From assembly GCF_028640845.1 (NCBI RefSeq), contig NC_080539.1:197696698-197760697 (forward strand): DNA of 64,000 bases, given 5' to 3'. The stretch's first letter is position 1. Each line of letters begins with the position of its first letter. The translations under genes were made by a program, and so were the position numbers. This document shows positions 1-9,209 of the stretch, piece by piece. The stretch is from Ahaetulla prasina (taxonomy: Eukaryota > Chordata > Lepidosauria > Squamata > Colubridae). The notes under the pieces were generated by a model. The model made no database searches, was not told the DNA's origin, and saw only the letters and a program-made list of their open reading frames with translations.

Positions 1-303
1 TGCTTGGAATAAACTACCTGACTCTGTGGTCTCTTCCCAAAATCCCCAAAGCTTCAACCAAAAACTGTCTACTATTGACCTCACCCCATTCCTAAGAGGT
101 CTGTAAGGGGCGTGCATAAAAGCACAAGCATGCCTTCCGTTCCTGTCCTATTGTTTCCTTTCGTTATATCCAATTAATATAGTTATTACATACTCATACC
201 TATATATATATACTTACATATTGTATAGTTATTACATGCTTATGCTTATATATACTGTGTGACAAACAAACAAACAAACAAACAAACAAATAAATAAATA
301 AAA
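1..303 (+). mobile_element. CR1-like LINE, 3' end (ORF2 tail, 3' UTR, A-rich tail)
   Basis: Positions 2-106 read as the last codons of a non-LTR ORF2 (A-W-N-K-L-P-D-S-V-V pattern, common at LINE ORF2 C-termini) ending in TAA at 104-106. The 3' UTR then carries GGGGCGTGCATAA, which recurs near 21291, 26064 and 57699 in this window, and the copy ends in (CAAA)n/(TAAA)n at 262-303. The element is cut off by the left window edge. Seen: shared 3' end in several copies. Inferred: CR1 clade; a related clade is possible. Confidence 0.7.
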
Positions 304-326
304 AATATTTGGAAAGACAATCCCCC

Positions 327-752
327 TAGATCATCCAATCAAAGCCATGTAGGGCTTTAAAGGTCACAACCAGCATCTTAAAGCGCATCTGGAAACATAC
401 TGGTAACCAGTACAACTCAAGCGGTAGTAGTGTTACATGTATCACATATCTGACACTATTTACAATCCATGCAGCTACATTCTGTACATCAGCTTAGGTA
501 CAGAAGGACAGTCCCTTAGACTTAGCCTCAAGGACAGCCCCTTAGACTGCATTGCACTAGTCCTAACAAGAGGTTACAAGGGCATGGGTGATCATGAGTA
601 GAGCTTCCTGATATAGGAATGGGTGCAACTGATCCAAAGATCTGCAAAGGCCTTCTTAACCACAGCTGCCAGCAGTCCAGGAAGATCCCCATATTGTCCA
701 CCAGGTCTGCCTGGGGCACTGCTACCTCATTCAGAACCAGAGATATAGATAT
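327..752 (-). mobile_element. L2-like LINE remnant
   Basis: On the minus strand this resembles, in diverged form, the L2 copy at 3655-5075: the parts that on the plus strand read 'catgtagggctttaaagg' and 'gcagctacattctg' correspond to that copy's C-terminal region. No open frame survives. Boundaries are approximate; the right end meets a hAT-like element. Confidence 0.6.
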
Positions 753-1046
753 CAGTGGTGTCAAACTCGATTTCATTGAGGGCTGCATCAGGGTTGTATT
801 TGATCTCTGGGGTCTGGGATGGGTGTGGCCAGCTCAACGTCACCAGCGAAAATGGGCTCCCAAGTTCTGTTTTCGGCTGCAACCCTCTGCCAGTGAAAAT
901 GGAGCTCACGGCCCTCGTGAGCTCTGTTTTCATTGGCAGAGGCACTGCAGGCTGGTCCTTCGCTGTTTCCAGGTAGGTCCTGTGGGCCAGTTCTAAGCAT
1001 CCCACCAGCCAAATCCAGTCCACAGGCCTTAAGTTTGATACCCCCG
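753..1046. mobile_element. hAT-like non-autonomous element, degraded
   Basis: Starts CAGTGGTGTCAAACTCG and ends CTTAAGTTTGATACCCCCG, whose reverse complement begins CGGGGGTATCAAACTTAAG, so the two ends form imperfect terminal inverted repeats of the CAGnGGTGTCAAAC kind seen in hAT MITEs of amniotes. No clean 8-bp target duplication remains (atagatat versus agatagat). No coding capacity. Confidence 0.55.
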
Positions 1047-2752
1047 AGATAGATGATACATAAATTATACATAGATGATAGAGAGATAGATATATAAGAT
1101 GTAGCCAATGGGGACATATATAAAGGGAAATAAATGCTCATGAATTTTCTCAAGCGTAACCTTTGAGTTAGCTTCCATTACCTTTTTCTCAAGATAATAG
1201 AATTATATAGAAATTATACAAATGCATTCTGTTCCCCATTGACACGCTTCCAGCAACCTACCACCTAGCCCAATCATAAAATACGCCAGTTTGGCCAAAA
1301 TCTCTTTTGCCATAAGTTGCAGGTTTTGATCACTTTAGCTACTGATGCAATTGCTTATTTGAGTATTTCTCCACTTAACAGCAGCAGCTGCTCACCAGCA
1401 GGAGGTACTATGTAAAAATCACTAGCAGCATTAGAGAAATCCTGCACTCAAGGTTTTTTATATCAAATACTGTTAAATGTAAAAAAGCTCCAATTCAACC
1501 TCTATGTTTGGGGGCAGGGAGCAGCTAAACAGGCTAAGCTGTTCAGAGGAAAAGTAGATGTGAAAAAATGATGTTTAACTCTTTTCAGCTGTCCACATTG
1601 GCACTCTTAAATCTTTTCTCCATGGAATCCCAGATGCTACTTTAAAGAATTTGTATTCTTTTGGAACTTCATGAAATGGGGAAGCAGTTGGAGGGGAATA
1701 CAGGGTTGTTGGAGGGTGGTGGGGTTTTTTTGAGTGATACTGTCAACAAGAAAAGAGTTATGAACCTCAGCCTCCTAAAGCTATTTTCATTTTAGCAAAT
1801 CATCCCTTTGTTAGCCACATTTCTCAGCGATGTGTAAGATACCTTCAACATAAAAAGTGTATGCATGTGGTTGAAATATATGACCTCATTCTTTCCAAAA
1901 TTCCACATTTTAAGTCCATCACCCACTTTTAAAAAAAATATATATATATTATAAGGCTCTTTTCTCATGCCAAACATGCTGGTCAAAGGTTGGTCAGGCC
2001 CAATTACAGCTGTGCACCACTGTCTCTATATAGTCATACAAATGTAACATAAACATAAAATCAAGCTTTTTCCAAATTTGTTTAGTGGCATTACCTATTC
2101 ACAGAATAGAAAGATTAACACAAATATGTGATTGTGATCATTTTTAAAGGGGGAGCCATAGAACACAAAATCACCACCAGGGAAAATCTTTTCCACTTTT
2201 CTGGTGAGGAAAATGTTCTTCCCCTTTGGTAAACTGTTTATTAAACAGCATACAAATCAGTGGCAGAGGACACACTATTTCATAGCAATGGGAACCGATC
2301 AACATAACGCCCATATATCTCTCTATAAATAACAAATATTTTGAACAAACATTTAACGGGAAAGTTGTGCTTGTGGTTTAAGTCTGGAGCTGAGATATAA
2401 GAGGTACAGGTTCTATTTCTAGTCCTGCCCCAGGCTTCTTGAGAAAACCGTAACCAACCAAAGAAATTGTCTTCAGGATTTCAGTCTTTAAATAGGGATA
2501 ATTGTCAGTTATCATGTGCATAGTATCGCAAGTAGTGTTCGTACTAGGTATTTTTTTTTTAAATCGTCTGAAATAAGAACTGGGAATAAAGCATTTCCTG
2601 TTGTTTAGAGGATTTTAAATACTGGCATGAAGAAAGTTAACTCTAGGTTGTGAGCCAAGACTTAAACTGTGAATGTTTTAAGTAACAGCAGAGCAGACAA
2701 TACTTTAGACTAGATGGCCACATCTGGAGTCTTATGGCCCTGTTTTAAATGG
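1047..2752. other. AT-rich sequence without recognised gene
   Basis: Begins with a short GATA-rich stretch (about 1047-1110) and a (TA)n run near 1938-1951. Otherwise I see neither gene nor recognised repeat. Confidence 0.4.
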
Positions 2753-2760
2753 GTACTCAC

Positions 2761-2955
2761 CAGCGGTGGGTTTCTACCGATTCACCCTGGTTTGGGCAAA
2801 CCGGTAATGGCAGTGGTGGGAGGCACCACCCACCCACCCAGACATCATCACGGACGCTCTGCACATGCGCAGAAGCACCGTGTGTGAGCAAAGCAAGTGC
2901 ACGCACGCACTCACAGTTCCGAACCGGTAGTGAAGATAAGTGGAACCCACTACTG
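2761..2955. mobile_element. hAT-like MITE (CAGNGGTGGGTTTC family)
   Basis: 195 bp with terminal inverted repeats CAGCGGTGGGTTTC... and ...GGAACCCACTACTG, flanked by gtactcac (2753-2760) and atactcac (2956-2963), 7 of 8 bases alike as expected for a hAT target duplication. The inside holds 'accggt' and 'gcacatgcgcagaag', shared with the copies at 15465 and 37142. No transposase frame. Confidence 0.85.
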
Positions 2956-2963
2956 ATACTCAC

Positions 2964-3654
2964 AAACAAGTGCCACGGCAGTGGCCAATCTCTGATCCAG
3001 TGAGGGGCTAAATGAATTGTGAGAGATAAAAATGAAGCTGCAGCTGAAGTGCTTTGATCCACAACATGCCAGTATTCATTAAAAGAATATTTTGAAATAC
3101 CTACTTCAGGTAGGGCAGAAATCTGGCAGGCCACGGCTGATCCTACTATCTTTACATTGCCTACTCTTTGCTTGTCTGTGAAAGGACTTGAGGTTTCAGA
3201 TTCAATTATTATTGAAATTCTTTTCGCCTATTTTGTATCTCCCAGATGTGTTAGATTTAACATTTGTTACATTTGCTGGCACTAAACCTCCCAGAACACC
3301 CATGCACATATTGAGGTTTCAAATCTGCTATAAATTATAGACTGATTTATATGTATCTATGCACACACACACACACACACCAACCCATCAACCCACCTGC
3401 ACACACACAAAATGTTAAGAGTTGACAAACCTGGAAAACTAATGTTAATTTTATTACAGGCAAGAACTGCTTATCTTGAAAGGTATTTCTATATCTAACA
3501 AACAAAATCAGTCTAGAACTTAATATCAAAATCATCATATCGCTGAAGTGCAATTGTATGGAGATACCTTTCCAGGGGTTAACTTTAGGCAGACATACAT
3601 TATTTATTAGGAAATCTGTTAAATTGAAGTGGGCAGCAAAATCAGAGGACTATT
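2964..3654. other. Unassigned sequence with a CA repeat
   Basis: Contains a (CA)n microsatellite broken by unique bases at about 3361-3410. Nothing else recognised. Confidence 0.4.
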
Positions 3655-3870
3655 GTTTATTTATTTATTTATTTATTTGTTTGTTCATATTTCTATACCG
3701 ACCTTCTCCCGAAGGACTCAGGGCAGTTTACAGCCATGTTAAAACAATTTTTACAAATACTAAAATAATTTAAAATGAAATATTTAAATTTAGGCTGACT
3801 CCTTAAAACCCATTTAAAATTCCCAATTAAAACTATCAGGCCAGTCCTACACGATGAAACAGCCATGTTT

Positions 3871-4497
3871 TCAGCTCGTGTCGGAAAGTCTGGAGATCAG
3901 GGAGTTGGCGAATACCTGATGGTAATTCGTTCCAGAGGTTGGGGCCCCCACAGAGAAGGCCTTCTCCCTGGGGGTTGCCAGCCGACATTGTCTAGCCGAT
4001 GGCACCCTGAGGAGGCCCACTCTATGGGAGCGCACTGGTCGCTGGGGGGCCGTCGTTCGCAGTAGGCGGTCCCGTAAATAGCCAGGTCCCATGCCATGAA
4101 GCACTTTAAAGGTGGTAACCAATACCTTGAATTGCACCCGGAAGATCACCGGAAGCCAGTGCAGCCAGCACAGGAGTGGTGTTATATGGGAGCCTCGATT
4201 TGCTCCCTCTATCACCCGCGCGGCCGCATTCTGGACCAGCTGAAGCCTCCGGGTGCTCTTCAAGGGGACCCCCATGTAGGGAGCTTTACAGTAGTCCAGA
4301 CGGGAGGTGACAAGGACATGGGTGACCGTGCATAGGGCATCCCGGTCTAAGAAGGGACGCAACTGGTGTATCAGGTGGACCTGATAGAAAGCTCCTCTGG
4401 CGACGGCCTCGTTCTTCCAACGACAGCCGTGCATCCAGAAGAATGCCCAGATTGCGGACCTTTGCCGTGGGGGCCAGGGCCTCAGGAATAGGCCCAA
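3871..4497 (-). pseudogene. L2 ORF2 C-terminal region
   Basis: A 208-residue frame carrying marks of the L2 family after the RT: L-V-T-S-R-L-D-Y-C near residue 63, R-L-Q-L-V-Q-N-A-A-A-R-V near 83, and L-H-W-L-P-V near 111. In L2 LINEs this region follows the RT core. The methionine at the start is incidental, since the frame is the tail of a longer ORF2. The last ~20 residues diverge and the frame stops at 3871. Not a host gene. Confidence 0.8.
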
Positions 4498-4529
4498 GCT
4501 CCGTCAGGAACCTCTCCGGGTCCATCAGG

Positions 4530-5060
4530 TGCCTGGGACGGAACCAACATATTGGTTCCGACTCCCTGCGATGGGGATAGGCGGTTCGAAGGTCCAGTCG
4601 AAGAAGAGAGTGATCCGACCATGACAAGGGTTGGACGACTAATTCCCTTACATCTAAATCACTCAGCCACTGTCCAGAGACAAAAATTTCCTCCAATGTG
4701 AGTGGGACCCTCAACTAATTGGATCAGGTCCAAGGCCGTCATGGAGGCTCTGAACTCCTGAGCTGCTGCTGATGCCTCGCCGAGTGATGGCAGGTTGAAA
4801 TCCCCCATAACAATAAGTCTAGGGGTATCAACCGCCAGCCCGGCTATCACCTCCAGCAGTTCAGGCAGGGCCTCTGTCACGCTGCAAGGAGCCAGGTACG
4901 TGATCAGCAGGCCCACCTGTATTCCTCGACCCCACTTCACAAAGAGGGATTCACAGCTGGCTATTTGTGGTACAGTGGCCTCCCTCGGCCGCAGACCCTC
5001 ATTAATAACAACCCCCACCACCACCACCCCTACCCTTGGTCCTCGGCTGATGGAATGCAC
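4530..5060 (-). pseudogene. L2 ORF2 endonuclease fragment
   Basis: Two overlapping minus-strand frames (4286-4714 and 4659-5060) hold an APE-type endonuclease remnant. Visible marks: I-V-M-G-D-F-N-L-P, the GDFN motif of the family, at about 4787-4815, and W-S-D-H-S-L-L, the C-terminal SDH motif, at about 4605-4625. The change of frame shows at least one frameshift. The N-terminal part of the domain is missing, in keeping with 5' truncation around 5075. Confidence 0.75.
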
Positions 5061-5075
5061 AGAAACCCGGTGGGC

Positions 5076-5555
5076 ACATTTCTATAAGGGGTACCTTGTT
5101 GTGAAGTCTGTCCTGATAGGAGCAGCAAACAGTGAAGATCACTCTTTAGCTGTGATAAACAATTGGCAATCCAGAGGGCCTATGCTGTGTTGCAAGGAAT
5201 TTTTAAGCCAAGAGTTATACTTGGCTTATGAGCAGCATGATGGCAGCTATGCTCCAACAGGTGTTCAACAGTTCTTACGTTCATTTTGTACAGAATATAT
5301 GTGGTCTGTCATTCTGAAATCATATTGTTCAGTTAAACAAACTTTACTTCTACTGAGGTTTAAACCCAGTAGAATCCAATGGGACTCTTGCAATTGTGTA
5401 TTGGAATACACTTTGAACCTCTTTTATTTAATTCAGATGCACTTTCCAAACCAACAATAGTATTGCTTCTTATTATGCCTCACTAGATAAAATATCTCCC
5501 ACAGCAACACTGATCTCTCTGGCTCCTTATTTTTGCAGAGGTCTTCAACTTGCTG
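5076..5555. other. Unassigned sequence between two LINEs
   Basis: No recognised repeat or gene. A plus-strand reading frame crosses it but begins inside the antisense of the L2 element. Confidence 0.4.
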
Positions 5556-5567
5556 CTGCCATTTGTT

Positions 5568-6480
5568 TGCTGTTGTTAGTTGCAAAGTCATATCCGACCC
5601 ATCGCGACCCCATGAACAAGATTCCTCCAGGCCTTCCTGTCCTCTACCATCCTCTGGAGTCCATTTAAGCTCATGCCTACTACTTCAGTGATTCCATCCA
5701 GCCACCTTATTCTCTGTCGTCCCCTTCTTCTTTTGCCCTCAATCTTTCCCAGCATTAAGCTCTTCTCCAGTGAGTCCTTCCTTCTCATTAGGTGGCTAAA
5801 GTATTTGAGTTTCATCTTCAGGATCTGGCCTTCTAAAGAGCAGTCAGGGTTGATGTCTTCTAGGACTGACCGGTTTGATCGCCTTGCAGTCCAAGGGACT
5901 CACAGGAGTCTTCTCCAGCACGAGAGTTCAAAGGCTTCAATTCTTTGGCGCTGAGCCTTTCTTATGGTCCAACTTTCACAGTCATACATTGCAACTTGGA
6001 AAACCATAGCCTTGACTATACACACTTTTGTTGGCAGGGTGATATCTCTGCTTTTTAGTATGCTGTCTAGATTTGCCATAGCTTTCCTCCCCAGGAGCAA
6101 TCATTTTTTAATTTCTTGGCTGCAGTCCCCATCTGAGGTGATCTTGGAGCCCAGGAAAACAAAATCTGTCACTACCTCCATTTCTTCCCCATCTGTTTGC
6201 CAGGAATTGAGAGGGCCGGATGCCATGAACTTAGTTTCCTTAATGCTGAGTTTCAAGCCAACTTTTGCACTCTTCTCCTTCACCCGCATCAAGGGGCTCT
6301 TTAGTTCCTCTTCGCTTTCTGCCATTAGAGTGGTATCATCTGCAAATCTGAGGTTGTTGATATTTCTCCTGGCAATCCTAATTCCAATTTTTGATTCATC
6401 TAGCCCCGCCTTTCTCATGATGTGCTCTGCATATAAGTTAAATAGGCCGGGCGACAGTACACAATACAACAAATGGCAGG
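5568..6480 (-). mobile_element. BovB (RTE) LINE, 5'-truncated
   Basis: The 3' end lies at about 5568, with the BovB/RTE signature 'tccgacccatcgcgacccc' on the plus strand; the RT fragment lies at 6101-6472. The copy is flanked by the 12-bp direct repeat CTGCCATTTGTT at 5556-5567 and 6491-6502, a good candidate target duplication. BovB is known as a horizontally transferred LINE common in squamates and ruminants; nothing in this copy dates its arrival. It is broken in at least two places (frames 5588-5815, 5900-6100, 6101-6472). Confidence 0.85.
6101..6472 (-). pseudogene. BovB reverse transcriptase fragment
   Basis: A 123-residue frame with L-R-F-A-D-D-T-T-L-M at residues 41-50: FADD is the catalytic aspartate motif of RTE-type reverse transcriptase. 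It is preceded by Y-A-E-H-I-M-R-K-A-G-L, typical of the BovB palm. Downstream frames 5900-6100 (C-x-S-W-T-I-R-K region) and 5588-5815 (R-R-R-G-R-Q-R-I-R-W-L-D) continue the C-terminal part in other frames, so the protein is broken and only part of the RT remains. Confidence 0.85.
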
Positions 6481-6502
6481 TACTGTCACCCTGCCATTTG
6501 TT

Positions 6503-6971
6503 AACAATTGAATATTTTATTATTCATCTTGAGATTAATGCAAAAACAAATTGAGTGATTTACAGACATTTGGCCAGATTATATGACTGCACTTTTTTCA
6601 CATCTCCTTTCTATTTTCAAATAATATTCTTGTGAAATTTGGCTAATGTCGTCCTTAGGCTAATGTCACACTTTTATGGGAAAATGTTGATAATAATGTG
6701 CACTTTTTATATAACAGCTACGTATTTTGTCACAAGAGTTAGCTGTTATGAAATATACCCTCGAAGGGTAACTAATTTGATGGAAAGTAGCCAAATATTC
6801 CCCCAGCTAGTTAATGCTTATTGTCTGTTTGCTACAGTGCTCTCACAAAATGAAGATTTTCCAAGAGGATAACCTGGAGGATATTTAAAACTATTTGTCC
6901 TGAGCTACACATCACCTCCAGCCCTAGGTCATCCTGGGGAAACAAATGTTCTTCAATCTTTTTTACAATGG
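6503..6971. other. AT-rich unassigned sequence
   Basis: Nothing recognised between the BovB insertion and the next hAT-like element. Confidence 0.4.
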
Positions 6972-6979
6972 TGTCAACT

Positions 6980-7791
6980 CAGGTGCGAAATGTAAAATTT
7001 GTTACTACCGGTTCTGTGGGCGTGGCTTGGTGGGGGGTAATGTGACTGGGTAGGCATGGCCAACTTTTTTTTTTACTGTTAAAAGCATTTTTTCTACAAC
7101 CTCTTCGGCCGAAGAGGTTGTAAAAAAATGCTTTTAAAAGCCTCTGATGATCAGGCAATTCAGCTGGGATCGCCAGAGGAACCTTTTAAAAGCATTTTTT
7201 TCTACAACCTCTTTGGCCGAAGAAGTTGTAGAAAAAGGGTTCTGACGATCCCAGCTGAGTTACCTGATCACCAGAAACTTTTAAAAGCATTTTTACAACT
7301 TCTTTGGCTGAAGAGGTTGTAGAAAAAATGCTTTTAAAGAGTTCTGAAGATCCCAGTTGAGTTGACGCAAACATCAGAGGCTTCTTTTTACTTTTAAAAG
7401 CATTTTTTTCTACAACCTCTTTGGCCGAAGAAGTTGTAGAAAAAGGGTTCTGACGATCCCAGCTGAGTTACCTGATCACCAGAAACTTTTAAAAGCATTT
7501 TTACAACTTCTTTGGCTGAAGAGGTTGTAGAAAAAATGCTTTTAAAGAGTTCTGAAGATCCCAGCTGAGCCACGCAAACATCAGAGGCTTCTTTTTTTAC
7601 TTTTAAAAGCATTTTTTTTTTGGCCGAAGAAAATATGCTTTTAAAAGTTAAAAAAAAAAAACACCTCTGATGATGCACGATTCACAGGGCATGGGCGGGG
7701 GGGGGCCAGGGATTTTTGCTACCGGTTCTCCAAACCACCCACCACCATCGCTACCCGATCGGGCGATCAAACCAGAAGCATTTCACCCCTG
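6980..7791. mobile_element. hAT-like element made of serial hairpins
   Basis: Ends CAGGTGCGAAATG... and ...CATTTCACCCCTG are inverted repeats, flanked by tgtcaact (6972-6979) and ggtcaact (7792-7799), 7 of 8 alike. The ends also hold 'taccggttct', shared with the CAGNGGTGGG MITEs. Between 7080 and 7660 lie about six palindromes whose arms read roughly 'ttttaaaagca' plus 'tctacaacctctt' with a GGCC centre, separated by 'gatcccagctgag' spacers. There is no transposase. Far longer than the 130-310 bp relatives in this window. Confidence 0.8.
7184..7599. repeat. 208-bp tandem duplication inside the hairpin element
   Basis: The block starting ttttaaaagc at 7184 recurs at 7392, and tacctgatca at 7261 recurs at 7469: both give a period of 208 bp. 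Each unit contains two palindromes, so the duplication doubled the number of hairpins. Confidence 0.85.
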
Positions 7792-7862
7792 GGTCAACTA
7801 CTAAGGTGGCAAACCTGTTTGGGGGATCTCAGGTGGCAGATGAAATGAAGTGAAATGAAGTT

Positions 7863-7935
7863 TATTATACACAACCCAGAGTTACTTTGTGCAAGTTGGG
7901 TGGCCATATAAATTTGATAAATAAAGAAATAAAAG
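7863..7935 (+). mobile_element. L2-type LINE 3' end fragment
   Basis: Reads 'acccagagttactttgtgca' ... 'tataaatttgataaataaa', the usual squamate L2 3' terminus (compare 32703-32764). Only the last ~70 bp survive. Confidence 0.6.
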
Positions 7936-7939
7936 TGAG

Positions 7940-8840
7940 TGGATGTTCCTCCAGAATTCTCTCTGTACTCTATGAAAAACAAAACATAAAGAAGAAAGAG
8001 GCTAATCTTCGCCAGGGATTGCTGCTTTTTAAATGGTGGGAAATTGTTTTGAATGAAAACAGTTGATTCATAGCAACGTTTGGCTGCTGATAGCAAAAGC
8101 ACTATTTTAGCTCCCATTGGGTCCCAGTGTCTTTTGAAAGAGACACCCTCTCCCTGTTAAGTAGATTCTTCACACCACAATATAGAAATAAGTATCTTTA
8201 CTAAGATGGTCAGATCTTTAAGGCACTCCTAACTGCTAATACTTGCTTCAATAAACTAGGCAAACAGGATGTAACAAAAATAATATACATGTGAATATAC
8301 AACTAAAGACAATTCTGTTCTTACAATAGCTCCCAAAATTCCTGATGCCCTTTGAAACAGCTTTCCTCAGAATTGCTTAAAGTAAGATACTGGCTCAAAA
8401 TTTTCTGTTTCTCCTTCAATACAGTTAAGACTTCAGAACTGCAGAATAATTAAAACCAGGTGGTCCCTTCCTTCACTTTACAATTTAAACCAGAGATTTG
8501 CAACTTCGGGCGGGATGGAGACAAAGACCACACTTAGCCGTCAGAAAATCCTGTAGGGAGCCAAGCAAAAAGTGAGGGCGTTTTCATTTATTTACATCTA
8601 AAATTGATTAAAATTAAATACAATGTATCTAATTATTTTCTCTTTTTGCCACATTAAAAATTGCGGTAGGTGAGCAACCTTTGGGAGTCTGCAGGAGTGG
8701 ACCTAAGGCTTTTGGAGGCCATAAAAGTTGTAGCCTAAAGATGATGCACAGAGCTTGATAAGGTTCTCATCCTTTCCCGCCATTGCTCTTTTAGCGCTTG
8801 GCTTTTATTTTACAGTGCTAATCTGACATCTCCAATTAAA
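7940..8840. other. Unassigned AT-rich sequence
   Basis: No recognised repeat or gene. Confidence 0.4.
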
Positions 8841-9076
8841 AGGACCACTTTGGTGCATGGGTTAAAGCTTCAGGTTCGAAACTGTGAAACTGTGAGTTCT
8901 AGTCCCACCGTAAGAATGAAAACTGGGTTGATGACTTAGGGCTAGTTACTCTCTCTCTCAGTCCTAGGAAGAAGAAGACAAGGACAAGTCAAAATATTGT
9001 CAAGAAAAAAGCAGAGACTTGTGCAGGCAATCCCCAGGAGTCAAGAATAGTTCAAAGTTTGACACATTAAAAGAAG
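8841..9076 (+). mobile_element. tRNA-derived SINE with BovB-like tail
   Basis: Same family as 35586-35808: a head resembling 'tggtg...gggttaa', a B-box-like gttctagtccc at 8895-8905, then 'ctctctctcagtcctagg', and a tail 'ccaggagtcaagaatagttc' resembling the BovB 3' end that such SINEs borrow for reverse transcription. Diverged by perhaps a fifth from its relatives by eye. Confidence 0.65.
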
Positions 9077-9143
9077 GAGGAGGAGGAGGAGGAGGAGGAG
9101 GAGGAGGAGGAGGAGGAGGAGGAGGAGGAGGAGGAGGAGGAGG
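9077..9143 (+). repeat. (GGA)n microsatellite
   Basis: About 22 uninterrupted GGA units directly after the SINE tail, so it probably grew from the tail. The glycine-rich frame through it is not a gene. Confidence 0.95.
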
Positions 9144-9209
9144 AGAAAGATCTCAGCCTGAGATTTTAGGCAGCCAGGTTAGTCAGAGTGATTTATTAGT
9201 CATTTAAGA

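Larger units (their letters stand above)
3655..5075 (-). mobile_element. L2 LINE, 5'-truncated and lacking reverse transcriptase
   Basis: Minus-strand LINE with its 3' end at the left: (TTTA)n at 3657-3678, a 3' UTR with 'gaaggactcagggcagttta', then the ORF2 C-terminal part (3871-4497), then endonuclease sequence (about 4530-5060). The reverse-transcriptase core that belongs between them is absent: near 4490 the frame passes from just after the endonuclease directly to the motif V-R-N-L-G-I-L-L-D that follows the RT. The copy therefore kept both ends of ORF2 but not its middle. The better preserved coding text suggests a younger copy than the other L2 remnants here. Confidence 0.8.

Noticed and set aside
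4795..5460. 221-residue plus-strand frame
   Set aside because: Its first part is the antisense of the L2 endonuclease and the rest shows no domain.
7080..7660. CRISPR-like spaced repeats
   Set aside because: The units are palindromes inside a hAT-type element with 8-bp flanks, spacers are themselves repeated, and the genome is a vertebrate.
9019..9207. Glycine-rich frame
   Set aside because: It is the (GGA)n microsatellite.
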